A stretch of 64,000 bases of DNA from Calendula officinalis (GCA_963853835.1 OY970830.1:55482515-55546514), one strand, 5' to 3'; counted from the first letter of the stretch, positions 12,214-24,990 are shown. The notes: generated from the sequence alone by a model not told the origin. A program made the numbers and translations.

Positions 12214-15200
12214 TTAATTTTTTTGATTTCGATGAGTGATCCACGAATAAGCAAACAAGATAATACTATCTACTAGGTCCGACTTTCGCATTTTTACATT
12301 ATCAAACAATAACGAATTCCTATACCTCCATATAACTTGCAACTTAACTCTTCGATTATTAGTATTGGACAAACTCAAGCAAGACTCCCACCAAGCATGT
12401 ACAGAACCGAATGCACCATCCTCCACATCACACCATTTGTACACTTTTCACCATATCTCGGAAGCTACCAGGCAAGAAAACAAAACGTGCGAGCTAGATT
12501 CCATACCCGAATCGCATATTAGACACATGATCGATTCTATCTCCATCCCTCTTTTTGACAAATTTTGTCTCGTCGGCAACCGATCCAAATGTAATCTCCA
12601 CATAAACACATTTACCTTAATCGGTATAGACTTACACCCATTAAAGTTTGTTGCAAATCCGGGGAAAAGAATAGAATTTATATGTTTCCTCGTCTCCCCA
12701 ATCGTAAATTCACAACTACCACCCACATTCCAACAAAGTTTGTCACTCCCTTCACTTAAAGAAAGCCCTCTTATAAGCGATAAAAGGTTAACAAGTTGTT
12801 CTTGTTCTATCCCTCCCCTCACATTTCGACACCAATTAAAACATCATTCCCCATTTCTCCATCTATCCTTCACCTTACAAAACCCGTTTAAGTCCAACCG
12901 AAAGAGGCGATTAAATTGATGACATAATGGAATTTGATTTACCCAATTGTCGGTCCAAAAATGTATCGCTTCTCCACTCACCAATTTATATTGTAAAGTA
13001 TTATACTCAATAATCTTTTTTTCATGCAAACAATAATTTGGTACCAAATACTTTTTTTAGAACGTGTTTGACTCACATTTTTAAAACCCCCATCTTCACC
13101 ATATATAGATTGTATAAGTCGACACCAAAGAGAGTCTTTTTCTTTATAAAACCGCCACCTCCATTTCGATAGAAGAGCTAAATTTAACGCGTCAAGGCTT
13201 GCAACTCCCAACCCTCCTCTCTCTTTTGTTTCCAAACAAGAAGTCCATTTTACCCAACTAATTCTTTTTTCTTTTTCATTACTCCCCCAAAAAAATTGAG
13301 CTCTTAATTGTTCCAACTTTTTAATAATGGACATCGGGGCGCGAAATAAAGATATCCAATAAATACCCAAACTCCCTAAAACCGATTTGATAAGAGTAAG
13401 ACGAGCACCAATCGAAAGCATGTTAGATTTCCAAGTCGAGAGCCTATTACGGACTCTCTCACAAATAACATCCAAATTTCAAGGTGAGCTCGATTTTTGC
13501 CCCAACCTAATGCCAAGATAATTAAATGGAAACTCACCTTTCCTACATCCATTCAAATTGCAAAAAACCTCCTACTCCTCGCTAGGCACCCCTATCCCAA
13601 ATAAATTAGACTTTTTAATATTTATCTTTAACCCCGAAACTTTAAAAAATTCCGAAAGCACCCAAATAATACCTTCCATATTATTTTGAGACCATTCCGA
13701 TACAAAAACCACATCATCGGCATAAAATAGATGAGAAATAAGAATCTTTTCTTTACCAACCGAAGCACCTTTAAAACGATTCTCGTGAAGAGCTTCCTCA
13801 ATCATGACATGTAAACCTTCAATCGCTATAATAAATAAAAATGGAGACAATGGATCACTTTGACGAAGACCACGGTACACATTAAATTCCTCCGTTGGGC
13901 TCCCATTTATGAGAACCAATAATCTAGCCGAAGTTAAACATACTTTGATCCACGTTCTCCACTTATCACCAAAACCCATATTCATCATTATATAATCTAG
14001 AAACTCCCAACTTAATGAATCGTATGCCTTTTCAAAATCCACCTTAAATATAAGAAGATTCTTTTTTTTCAATTTGTACCAATCCATAATGTTAGATATC
14101 ATTAAAGGACCATCTAATATTTGTCTCCCTTTTATAAAGGCCGACTGAACATTGCTAATCAAATTATCCACCACCTTTGCTAACCGCAAAGCAAGAATCT
14201 TGGCAATGACTTTATAAATCACACCAATAAGCGCTATAGGACGAAAGTCTTTCACAAAAGTAGGGTTGAGAGTTTTCGGGATAAGAGTATTAAAAGAGGC
14301 ATTACAACCAAGAGGAAGGTTGCCTTTCACCAAAAATTCTTCAACCGTTTGAAACAAATCATCTTTGAGCAATTCCCAATATTTTTTGAGAAATTTGAAC
14401 GACATACCACCAGGGCCAGAGCTTTTATCACTACCACAACTCCAAACCGCTTCTTTTAATTCCTCCATATTACACATTTTCTTAGAAGAATCGACATCCT
14501 TACCTGACAATTTTGAGAAACGATCATGACTCAAACTCGGAACCTGAGTTTCGATACTCTTAAACTTCTCTTTATAAAATTCTAAAAAGACATTTTTAAT
14601 CTTTTTCGGATCTTCTTGCCAATCCCCATCATCCATAATACCTCGAATCATTTGCGATCTTCTTCTATGCTTCAACATACCATGAAAAAAAGAGGAGTTC
14701 TCATCACCTTCTACCACCCATTTTAATTTAAGCTTTTGCATTAAATCAATATTCACAAGTCTTTCTATCTCTTGCAATTCTTTCAACCAAACGATTCTTT
14801 GTTCTGTTTCTTCCACCGAAGCCCGACCTTCATCAATTTTATCATCTATCTCGAGTATCTGTCTAGACAACCACTTAGATCTTAACTCATTTTTTTCTTC
14901 TTTGATCCACACTCCACTTTCTACACTTTTCTTTAATAAACTTCATTTTGTTTTTAAAACTTGTGATCTTGGAACCCACTGTACTTTGAAAATCGGAACA
15001 AGCATGAGACACCACCTCATCAAAATTTACCATCTCTAGCCAAGAATGTGACATACGAAATGGGGTAGGGCCAAAATCCAATTTTTTAGAGTGTAAAAAA
15101 ATGGGAATATGATCCGAAAAGATTACGCTCCAGTGCAACCACTTTTAAAAACGGATCAAAAGAGCATAAATTTTCCGATATAAGGAATCTATCAAGCTTA

Positions 15201-15564
15201 CTCATTTTTGTCTCTTTCTTATTCATCCATGTAAACTTACGGCCACCAATAGGTAAATCAATTAAACCGTTACGATCAATAAATTGATTAAAAAACATGT
15301 GCCTTGCTCATTAAAAACTGAACCGGATCTTTCAGACTCGAACCGAACTTCATTGAAATCACCAAATATAATAAAATTACCTTCATTTTCATTCATATAC
15401 ATGTTTATCGCCTCCCAAAGACCGCGTCTAGTTTCCACATCTAGCGGTGCATAAATATTAATTAGATGCACCTGACCTTGAATACCCATCCACCGGCCTT
15501 CCTCAATAACAAAATTCGTCCCGCAGTTAATATTATCTTTTATGAACACCGAAGAATCCCACAC
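12214..15564 (-). pseudogene. LINE-B ORF2 remnant
   Basis: Endonuclease pieces at 14887-15564 keep GDFNEV and KMSKLDRFL. A single open frame of 446 codons (13572-14912) covers almost the whole RT, with KDFRPIALIG, SAFIKGRQILDGP, KVDFEKAYDSLSWEFLD, RQSDPLSPFLF (Gly to Ser in the usual RQGDPLSP) and FYADDVVF. The rest of RT, zf-RVT (MWRLHLDRLPTRQNLSKRGM) and the WITHRNQK end follow in other frames at 12214-13475. Indels separate the pieces, so no full ORF2 is made. Confidence 0.9.
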
Positions 15565-15694
15565 TGAATCCTTATCGGGTCAACCCGACCAACCCGAATC
15601 CTTATCGGGTCGGGTTTCAGGTTAGGATTTTTTTGCCTCAACCCCGACCTGATAAGAGCTCATACCCGACCCGATAACCCGATGGGCACCGTTA

Positions 15695-16870
15695 GTGCAC
15701 ATAAGACATCAATTCAATACATCGGCTCTTTTCAACATTGTAGGTGAATTCCATCCAACATTGTAGGTGAATTCCGTCCGCCAGAAATTTACTCCAGCAC
15801 CAATTATCAACTAATGCTCAGCCATAACGCACCAAACTGTCATTGCTCAAACTACACGCGTATCAACTAATTAACACACCGCAATTAATTAGAAATCAAC
15901 CAAACAAGATATTCAAGCAAATAAGTACTCTCTACATTCTACAAACACTCGCACCGCGAGCACAGAAGCTCGCTTCGGGAAGACTCCCGTCACGCGTCCA
16001 CGAATGATTTCTACCCGAAATCACACAGTGGTACGCGCCACTAGATTATGGCTCGCACCGTGAGGGATCTCCACGAAAGAGCATGCCCCGCAAAGCTTGT
16101 AGCTCGCGTCGCGAGGCCCTGCAGAATCCAAAATATTGCCATCTTTTCACCAAGTGTACAACCTAAATACTATTATAACTAAATACAAGTGCAGGGTTAT
16201 AATCCACTCACCTGAGCTCTTTAAGCTCCAAACTCAGTGGTCTAACATTACTGAGTCTTCTCCATTCCTGAGAAGTCGACAAACACCGAATTAGTCAATC
16301 ACATTGATACTAAAATGGTAAACAATTTCAAATGACTAGAATAACAAAAACATTGCATAACTTGGAACAAACAATTATCCGTTTCTAGTTCCATACAATA
16401 ACCATTTCTTGACTTATTAAAGTCGAGGTTAAACATCAAAGCATAATTAATTCAATTCTAGCATATTGTCCCTAAAATAGTTAAAATCCATGAATCATCG
16501 CATAACATATCCACATATTATATCCAACATGTCAACATTACTATTTCATGTTACAACTAGTTAAAATGAATAACTACCATCATACAATTCTTATTTGTCA
16601 TTTCTAACAATTTAAGGTTCATATCATGACTAATTCAATTCTACACCCTTTTTATCCAAACGGGTCAAACTCATAAATTAACCTCTAATACTTCCAAACA
16701 CATGAATACCATTTCATTAAACATACAATTACCATTTTGTGATTAACTAGCTATTCCATTTAGATGACAAGCTTTTACGATAAACAAAGTTAACAAAATT
16801 CTAAACGTGACTATTTAAGCTATAATTATATCAATTTCACCAATTCAAGCTATAATTAGATATAAACAAC
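15695..16870. repeat. Degenerate repeat, probable LTR fragment
   Basis: No coding frame is visible. It contains a 22-bp direct duplication around CATTGTAGGTGAATTCC (15738-15780), several GC-rich words of the GCTCGCG...CGCGAG type (15950-16120) in an otherwise AT-rich stretch, and on the minus strand a CAGGTGAGTG word near 16210 resembling one in the gypsy-like LTR at 44941. I read it as the remains of an LTR, but no terminus or target duplication was found. Confidence 0.3.
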
Positions 16871-17035
16871 TTTTTTTTTTGCACGGCAAAAGGAAGAGGA
16901 AGAGGGAGCTTCGGCAATGCTATCACCCCTCAACCCCAACCAAAGAGAGTTATATAATAATAAGAATAAGACTAACAAGGAGCTAGCATAGTACAAGAAC
17001 AACTAAAGAATTACAAAGCTAATAAAGGGTAAAAA
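16871..17035 (-). mobile_element. Short 5'-truncated LINE tail
   Basis: A T-run at 16871-16880 is followed by GCACGGCAAAAGGAAGAGG and AGCTTCGGCAATGCTATCACC, the 3' terminal signature shared by the LINEs of this window. The right boundary is indistinct near 17035 and the target duplication is not clear. Confidence 0.6.
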
Positions 17036-17191
17036 CACCAAATGGACCATGAAAGATTAGAATATGTTATAACTTGGTCAAACATGCTGGTCGGTCATAA
17101 CAATTCGGTTAAATTGTCCGGTCAAACCAGAAAAAATAATTTTTTCTGAAAACATTAGATAAAGAAAATAGATATATTAAATTTTTTATAC

Positions 17192-17505
17192 TTTATCTGT
17201 GTCAAAATAACATACGCTTTCAATTTTGACAATTTTAAAATAAATGTTAGATTTGATAGTTTACCTTATTTGGTAAATGGTAATAATACACACACCTACT
17301 AACTATCTCCTTTAATACAGTAAAATAACCTTCTACATTTACTTTAATTTTTAAATATATTAACACTACCACTTTATTCAAAAGAAGTGACACACATACT
17401 ACACTAACTATCCACTTTAATCAATCTTAACTCTCGTTATAATCTTTTAATTGCCTCAAAAACTGTGAAATCTATAATGTATAACTTATTGTGATACAGA
17501 GATAG
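17192..17505. mobile_element. Diverged Stowaway-type MITE
   Basis: Flanked by TA, 314 bp long, with the same interior order as five better copies (ACCTTATTTGG, CTAACTATC, TTTACTTTAA, GCCTCAAAAAC). The termini have decayed (CTTTATCTGTGTCAAAATAA against CTTCCTCCGATTCAAAATAA). Confidence 0.7.
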
Positions 17506-17865
17506 TATATGTTTTGAAACTTAAAAATATTAAATTTAGTTGAAAAATAGGTGTAAATTCTTCATAATATTTATTTTTTATTTTTCTATTTTTTTATACA
17601 CCATTTATATAATTAGTGCTTGATAAACACTTAACATTTTTGTCATCCAATTCGATCGTTCAACTCATCCAATCCGACCATATCTTATAAAGCGTTGGCC
17701 GATTCACTATAAAACCAGTTTTTAAAACATTGAACACAAGCCATACAATACCATAGGTATAAAAACACATAGTACACTTGTACATATCAAATGATATATC
17801 AAAACGACAAGAAGTGTATTTGTTGAGGATGTGTGTGTTTGGCAAGCTAGACATAGAGTTGTGGA

Positions 17866-19230
17866 TTAATCTGAGAGCTCAGATAAAACCTTAGTAAACA
17901 TATCCAGATCTCTTATTGATGTTCCTTCTTTGACTGCCTTCATGGCTGCTTGGCTAAGCTCCTTAACTTTAACTCGGTTTGCATGATTGCCACTCAAGGA
18001 CTCATCCAACAACCTAGTCAACTCAACCGATTCAGGAACATTCTCGGGTCCACCCTCGCAAATTACTAGTTTCCCCGCGCCCAATTGGTCAACCATTAGA
18101 GTAGCATTCGCAAATTGTTCTACATTCATTGGCCACATCAACATCGTCACACCTGTTGTAACTCCTTCCAATACAGAGTTCCACCCACAATGAGTCAGAA
18201 ATGAGGCTATAGCCCGATGTCTTAATATTACCATTTGTGGGGCCCACCCATTAAATACAAACCCTCGGCCACCCACCCGATCTTCAAAACCACTAGGGAT
18301 AAATCTCGACCCGCCTCCCCTTACACACATGATAAAATCGACTTTACTAAGTTCAAGTGCATCTGTTAATGCAACCATTTGATTCTTACTTAATGTAGCT
18401 CGGCTTCCAAAGCATATATAGACAACTGATTTATCTCATTTTTTGTCCAACCACTCGAGTAGGTCATTACACGGTCCAGTACTATCCACTGGGCCATGTT
18501 CTTCAGGGAGTAATGGGCCAATGGCCCAAACCCTGTCATGGCCCATTTTTTTTGTCACAAAGTCTATGTAAACCCCTTCCAACTCTTCAAATGTGTTATA
18601 CACAATTCCCCAACTTGTCATATTACCCAATATTCCATTCCTAAAAGATTCAAAATCCGGTTCTCCGCTTTCAAAATCACGCGACACCGGCGGCAAGTGC
18701 CACCAACGAAATTTGGGTGAGTTCGGGATTTCCGGGAGCGAAATCAAGAAATTTTCATCTCCGTCAACATTTTCGGCATTAATCTGGATAACGTTTCGCC
18801 ATAGCTCATGAAAAATGGACAAACCAAGACAACCCATAGACGAAAACACGACACGTTGAATACCCAAATTTGTTGCGAGTTCATTAGTCCACCCGAGAAA
18901 GAAGTCGGAAATAATGGCCACCGGCGGTGAAGGGTGAGATTTGAACCAGTGAGAAATTGGATCAAAGAGTTTCTGTGTGGAATTTATTTTGGCAATAAGA
19001 GGATAAGGTGATGGGGTAATTTCTGGATCTGATAACACAAGTTTGTGTAGGGAAGAAGGATATGATGAGAGAAGAGGGTCGAGAAGCGGGAGGTTCGCCG
19101 GAGAGATGATGACGGTGATAGTGAGACCACGGCGGAGGAGGAGGAGGGCGAGGTCCAGTAAGGGGACGACATGGCTGGAGGCAGAAATAGGGTACAATAG
19201 TAAATGTGTGTTATTGGTTGATTGAGACAT
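17866..19230 (-). pseudogene. UDP-glycosyltransferase (UGT89-like) with one nonsense codon
   Basis: Intronless frame of 454 codons from ATG at 19230 (MSQSTNNTH) to the stop at 17866. Catalytic His20 (SASSHVV) and Asp109 (SDFFLGW) are present. The 44-residue PSPG box (residues 329-372) runs from WAPQ through HCGWNS to EQ; the final Gln fits glucose transfer from UDP-glucose. Blocks such as SDFFLGWT, MGHDRVWAIGPL and GVTMLMWPM resemble the plant UGT89 group, which glucosylates flavonols and small phenolics in the cytosol. The acceptor cannot be told. Codon 265 is TGA (18436-18438), between WLDKK and DKSVVY, where relatives have Glu or Gly. All else is open, so this is a very young pseudogene, a null allele or a base-call error. 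A TATA box lies 50 bp upstream. Confidence 0.9.
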
Positions 19231-19279
19231 CTTTAAGGTTTTGAATTTGATAGATGTTGATGATGTTGGGAAATTGTAG

Positions 19280-19287
19280 TATTTATA
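19280..19287 (-). promoter_or_regulatory. TATA box of the UGT gene
   Basis: The minus strand reads TATAAATA 50 bp before the UGT start codon at 19230. A leader of about 20-25 bp would follow. A PIF-like MITE begins about 210 bp further upstream. Confidence 0.65.
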
Positions 19288-19494
19288 GACCAACATTGTC
19301 ACAAATTCAAGGGTTTCAAATCTCAAATGGATTCTAAAAAAAATTGTATTGGTTAGACTAATTTTTTTATTTGATCTTCCTATCAATAAAATTATTTACA
19401 TGTAAACATCCCTAATAAAATTTTTTTTTCAAATTCCATCCTTTAATTTAGATATTTTTATTGATTAAATAAGTCAGAAGATATACTTCTATAA

Positions 19495-19756
19495 GAGCAT
19501 CCCCAATGGTTAAGTCATTGCAATGACTTATTGTAATTGACACCTAAATTTTACACTCAAAATTTATGAATAAGCTTTTCAAAAAGCTTTTGCTCCAATG
19601 CATATTAACCAACATAAAGCTTTTTTTGTGTCTTATGAAAGACTTAGTAGAGAATAAGCTTTTGAAGCAAAAGCTTTTTGGTAGAAGGTCATTTACCTTC
19701 ATATGACTTGTACAAAAGGTAATAAGCTTTGTAAAAAGCTACCATTGGAGATGCTC
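19495..19756. mobile_element. PIF/Harbinger-like MITE upstream of the UGT
   Basis: Termini GAGCATCCCCAATGG and CCATTGGAGATGCTC are inverted repeats, and TAA flanks both sides (19492-19494, 19757-19759), fitting the 3-bp TWA target of Harbinger elements. Length 262 bp. The interior has AAGCTTTT/AAAAGCTT words. Longer relatives lie at 31708-33905 and 63028-63553. Confidence 0.85.
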
Positions 19757-19759
19757 TAA

Positions 19760-20199
19760 CATAGTATGAACTATGAAGTACCATCTCTCGGAATTGATTA
19801 TGTTAATGGCTTTGAAATTTAAGTAGGGATTTGAAACGGTAGAAGTGTTAAAATCACACCACCAATTTGGTTGACATAAAAGTAAATAGCTTTAATACTT
19901 TATAATTAATACTACTTAATACAGTACTTGATACTAAATATTTAATGCTTAATATGTGTTATATAGTATGTAATTTAATATCTAATATTTATTATATAGT
20001 ACTTAATTTAATTATCCAATATCGAATTTATAACTTTTAATGTCCGATATTTATTAATGATTAATTGGAACTTACTACATTTACTAAATTCTAATTATTA
20101 TCATTTATAATTTTATGCTAGAATGTGCCTAGGGCGCATCTTTACAAATATTAAATTATTAATTTGCTGAATTACACTGTAATTAAAAAAAAAGTAGTT
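19760..20199. other. AT-rich spacer
   Basis: About 440 bp with no gene. Between 19890 and 20060 it is built of degenerate short words around TTAATACT and TTAATATCTAATATTTA. It ends where the 3'-deleted LINE-D begins. Confidence 0.5.
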
Positions 20200-21836
20200 T
20201 GATGACATATCATTATTAATAATCGACAAGAGAGATTCTAATTGTTCTTGTTCTACACCACCTCTAATGGCCCGTCTCCAATTGAAACACCAAGCGCCAT
20301 TTGACCATCTATTAATAATTTTGCAAAACGGATTCATCTCCAACCTATACAGTCTGTTAAACGTGTTTTTTAGCGGGATTGGGCTACACCAACAATCATA
20401 CCAAAAATTTATAGAATCACCTCTCACTAGGTTGAATTGAATGGAATTTTGGTCTATAACTTGTCTTTCATGTAAAAAATTTACGGATCCAACTATTTGG
20501 CCCCAAACACCGGTACGAGCTCGGGCATTCAAGTTTTTATAAAAAACTACCATCTTCACCATAAATAGACTTAATAATCCGACACCATAGAGTATCTTTC
20601 TCCTTAAGAAATCTCCATCTCCATTTTAAAAGGAGAGCCAAGTTTAATGCATCGTAACTAGAGATGCCTAGCCCACCTGACTCTACATCGGCCAAGCAAT
20701 CATCCCATTTGATCCAATGCATTTTTTTTCATTACCGGAGCCACCCCAAAAGAATCTAGCTCTCATTTGCTCTAGCCTTTTGATCACTGAAGATGGAGCT
20801 CGAAATATAGACATCCAATATATGGTCATGCTTCCTAACACTAATTTGATGAGTGTTAGACGACCCCCGAAAGAGAGCATCTTTGCTTTCCAAGAAGAAA
20901 GCCGTTTGCAAACCCTTTGAATAATTTCGACCCACTTACCAACTGAACGACCATTCTGACCCACGGACACTCCTAAATAACCGAAGGGGATTGTCCCATT
21001 AACACACCCGTAATATGAACACATTTGCTCCTGCTCACTCGAAGACACTCCAATACCCGAAAGGCTAGATTTATGTAAGTTGGTTTTAAGACCTGATTGT
21101 TTATGAAAATCAGAAAGAGTACTTACTATGGCTTGAGTATTTTGCTGATTCCAATCCGCAATAAAAACGACGTCGTCCGCGTAGAAGAGGTGAGAAATAT
21201 TGATATTTGCATGCCCCACCGTAGCACCACTAAACTTTTTGTCTGACACCGCTTTTTCTATCAAAGAGTGTAAACCTTCCATAGCCAAAATAAATAAAAA
21301 AGGGGATAACGGGTCACCTTATCGTAACCCACGAAACATCTTGAACTCCTCTGTTGGGCTCCCATTTATAAGAACCGAAACTCTAGCAAAATCCAAACAT
21401 TCATTTATCAACTTTATCCATTTAGACCCAAAACCCATGTTCAACATAATATAATCAATATATTCCTAACAAACCGAATCATATGCCTTTTCAAAATCAA
21501 CTTTGAGCAATAATATTTTTTTCCGACGAGATTTGTACCAATCAATAATTTCACTAATCATGAGCGGGCCATCTAAGATTTGACTCCCTTTAATGAAAGC
21601 AGATTGTTCACAACTAACCAATTTGTCCATCACCTTAGCTAATCGAGAGGCAATCAATTTAGCGATTATCTTATATTGGATGCCAATAAGAGCTATGGGA
21701 CGATAATCCTTCACTAAAGATGGATTATGAATTTTTGGGATAAGTGTAATAAATGATGAATTACACCCAATAGGAATTTTCCCAAGCTTAAAAAATTCTT
21801 TAACTGAGCTAAACACATCATCTTTAAACAACTCCC

Positions 21837-22006
21837 TATTGTAACTCATTTAGACTCTTTGCTTGCTCACATTTATTTGTAATTTATGTCATGACTCTTA
21901 GTTTGCAATCTCTTAGCCTATATAAAGAGGTTGTCTTGTATCATTGTATGAACACACATGTATATGAATGAGAAGGTTGACTGGTAGAGCTAATTGATTT
22001 ACAACA
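21837..22006 (+). repeat. 5' LTR of copia-2
   Basis: Starts TATTGTAACTC and ends TTACAACA. The first dinucleotide is TA instead of TG in both LTRs, so the change predates this insertion. A TATATAAAG box lies at 21919-21927. The three differences from the 3' LTR are all in the last 35 bp. Confidence 0.95.
21919..21927 (+). promoter_or_regulatory. TATA box in the copia-2 LTR
   Basis: TATATAAAG in the middle of the 170-bp LTR, identical in the 3' LTR. It leaves about 80 bp for the R and U5 parts. Confidence 0.65.
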
Positions 22007-22018
22007 CGTTATCAGCAC
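22007..22018 (+). other. Primer-binding site of copia-2, tRNA-Ile type
   Basis: CGTTATCAGCAC directly follows the LTR end. It shares its 12 bases with the copia-1 site and is complementary to the anticodon loop and stem of tRNA-Ile rather than to a tRNA 3' end. Confidence 0.6.
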
Positions 22019-23568
22019 TTTGCTTAAATTCGTTCCAAGTTCATCACTCGAGCCGAAAAGTTTAAGATTATTCTTTCCACACATTACAATGTAAGATTTT
22101 CTTGAACCATTTTTTTAGTTTATATGTCTTGAAAGAAAAAAAAAGAAGATTTGTTGATTTTTTTTATTCAAATAATTAATCAAAAACTAGTTTGAATGTT
22201 GAATCGAAGGCACTCAAATTTTAATTCATTAAGCATTGTAAAATGCTTTGGTATGAAAGATTTTTTTACCATATATCTATAAGAGCCTTAAAATTAAAAA
22301 AAAAAGGTTTCTTGTTTTTTTTTTCTTTGATCATATTGTCAAACAAATTTTCATAAATCTTATAAACTTACTAACAAGATGAGAAGAAACTACATATTTG
22401 AAATTACAATTGGTTAATAATTTTTGACTTCTTAATGGAAATGTTTTTATGTATTATTATGGTTGCAAGTGATTTTATTATCATTAAAATGAAGTAGAAT
22501 TCTTAGAATTCTTAAAAGTTGTAACCGATGACCAAATATATGTTAAGTTAGATCATTACAATGAATATTTAATATTTGTTCATTTTTTTTACTACTTTTT
22601 ATTAAGATTAAAAATAAATTTTATGATTATTTTTAATGAACACTTCTATTAATGGGTTAAAGGAAGAAAACAAGGATATGTTTAGTTGTATTCTTTTGTT
22701 GAAAAATATATATTTTTGAACCAATACTCATCGACATGTAATGATTATGTTAAACAATCCATTATGTCTTATTTGCAAAATCATGAACAACTATTTCATG
22801 TGACATCAAATGTTATTTTGAGAAAGCTTAATTCTTTTCATGTTTTATTTCAAAATAGCAATTAATTTTGGTAGTGAAATTCTATTCATGATAATTATAA
22901 ATTGTATATACTACAACCAAACTTTAACAAATCATTATTCATTGTACAATGATTATTCTTTATGTTTAAAAGTTGTGGTTATTTTGAAAAAAAAAAAGTT
23001 TTGACCATTGCATGACACTTATGTGAAAAGTTATGAATCGTCCCCAAAAAGGCTTACCTATTCTTATTACAATGTCTAGGAAAGATTGGCGGTTTTTCTG
23101 ACTCCTAATAAGGGTGGTTCCGATACGCACAAGCGTTGTCTACCCTTACCGTATTCGAATAGAGCTACCAAAAAGGGTTGACTAAATAATCTTTTTCCTG
23201 AATGTGGTTCTATACATATGATGAATCGTATCTATCAATCGACCTGTCGTTCGAAAATTGAGAACCCATTCGTACTTGTGTTTTTCGAAGCTGCTGATTC
23301 GACACACAATTTATGCTCATACAAACCATAAGCATATAAACTCATCATTTTATATGATAACTAAATCCAATATTTGTCCTCCCGTTATAGGAAAATATCA
23401 AAACAATCATGAATTCTTTGAGACCACCGATCTTGTGGCTCAAATGGAATAATAGAGTTATTGTTTAGCGAATGAATTATGTTTTGGATCATGTTTTCCC
23501 ATTTGAATAATGGTTATCTTTTGGATTATGGTTTGTTTACACTGATTATGTTTGATATGTGAAAACCA

Positions 23569-24990
23569 GTTATAAAATAATAACCTAAATACGTCTTCTC
23601 TAGATTACCACACTCTTAGGCAAGTATGACCTAATCGTGAGTAATATAGTTCAGGTAAGTACGTCGGGTATTTTCGTCTCCACGGGGAACAGTGATGATG
23701 ACTAAATAGATTAATACTAATAATTTAATCTAAGTAAATGCATAAAGTAGGGGTTTTTGTTTTTAAAACTAAGTAATTAAATAAATTGATTAAAAATAAC
23801 TTTTATGCTTTTGACAACTAAAATAAACTGACAAGTGGTAAAATTGTGTTCAAATTTGAGAGAGAATATTCACTATGATCGATTCCATCCAGGTCTAGGT
23901 TTGGTTGGTTAAGTCCCGATTTAATTGGTATTCTAGAAGTTAGGTAAGCAGTGGTCACTAGCTTCCTACAATGGCTATAGTAATATTTCCTAAGGAATAC
24001 ACTACGGTCACACTTCGGTTTGTAAATTATATCTAGGTTCGGATTTCCGTCGCCTTCTAATCTAGAACTTGGTCGTTACTAAGATTAGACTTCCAATTTT
24101 ATCTAAGTTATTGATGTCTAAACTCGAATCCCTAAATCTAGTGGATTTCCAACTACGTCACCGGTGGTGAAAAGTTAAAGTAATTATCAATTACAATTGC
24201 TAGTGGTCACTCAACAAAATACATCAATAATTAACAGTTTAAACAATCAAAATTCAAGAATAAATCAAAAAGGTTCTTTGATATAAAAACAAATGTTCAA
24301 ATCCAATATAAAAATCCTAAAAATACCAAACATAAGTCCTAGATTTCATCTAATCATAGCGAATATAAGATATCTAGCACATAGACATGCTAAAGATCAC
24401 AAAACAAACGTAAGAATTCAATAGAACAAACATAATATCGATAAATAACGATTAAAACCGAATTATATGAATGGAGTTGAAGATCTTGATGCTTGAAACC
24501 TCCAAAATTCGCGCACAACAGTATATCCAGGGTATTTTTCGGCTGCCTCTTGATTAGGTTAAAAGTTGTCTCTTCAAATCTGCAATTCTCGCTTAAATAT
24601 ACGTCAGATTGCTGGAATTCGCGTCGCTATTCCCAAAATCGCGTCGCTACTTAAAGTCCCGCGTTAATTCGCGTCGCTATCTCCCAGATAGCGGCGCGAT
24701 CTGCTCTTTTTGATGGCAAACAGCGACTCGATTTCGCATTTCAATGGAAAATAGCGTGACAGTTAGCGGCGAAGATAGCGGCGCTATCCTTAGATAGCAG
24801 TGCTATCTCTGAATTTTCTGCAGATATTCATTTCTTGTGTCGTTTTGGCTCGTTTTTGTCACTTTTTCTTCTATAGCCTGAAAAATACAATAGGAACTAT
24901 ATTTGAGTGATAACATCATGTTTTAATTAATAAACATATACAAAAATAGGTATATTGGCATATAAATATATGTATAAATATGCCAATATC
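23569..24990 (+). repeat. Unclassified noncoding repeat inside copia-2 (copy 1)
   Basis: Interrupts copia-2 between leader and protease. It starts GTTATAAAATAATAACC and has a layout also found at 38662-39756: TTAGGCAAGTAT near the start, TCGCCTTCTAATCTAGAACTT and TACGTCACCGGTGGTGAAAAG in the middle, and a GC-rich zone of short words near the end. Here these are variants of TAGCGGCGCTAT and TCGCGTCGCTAT (24600-24810). A strong hairpin, TATTGGCATA with TATGCCAATA, lies at 24954-24989. I see no long frame. Its class is unknown. Confidence 0.6.

Larger units (their letters stand above)
12047..15566 (-). mobile_element. L1-type LINE, 5' truncated (LINE-B)
   Basis: Begins at its 3' tail (T-run near 12047, then the conserved hairpin region) and ends within the endonuclease domain at about 15566, so ORF1 and part of the endonuclease are missing. 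It inserted in the same hAT-like MITE as LINE-A, 85 bp away from it in the original MITE. I did not find a clear target duplication, possibly because the 5' junction was rearranged. Confidence 0.88.
6303..15694. mobile_element. hAT-like MITE split by two LINE insertions
   Basis: Left arm (6303-6531) starts TAGGCGTGCCCA and is full of GGGTCGGGTTCGGGTT-type words. Right arm (15567-15694) has the inverted words and ends TGGGCACCGTTA. An AT-rich middle piece remains at 11974-12046. Together these make one element of about 430 bp, cut by LINE-A and LINE-B. Words like GGGTTGACCCGACCC and TAGG.GTG termini are common in plant hAT-derived MITEs. An 8-bp target duplication is not convincing, so the superfamily call is tentative. 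Confidence 0.7.

Noticed and set aside
17660..17854. A 64-codon minus-strand frame just after the UGT stop
   Set aside because: It starts 12 bp after the UGT end, has no recognisable domain and is AT-rich; most likely UGT 3' UTR.
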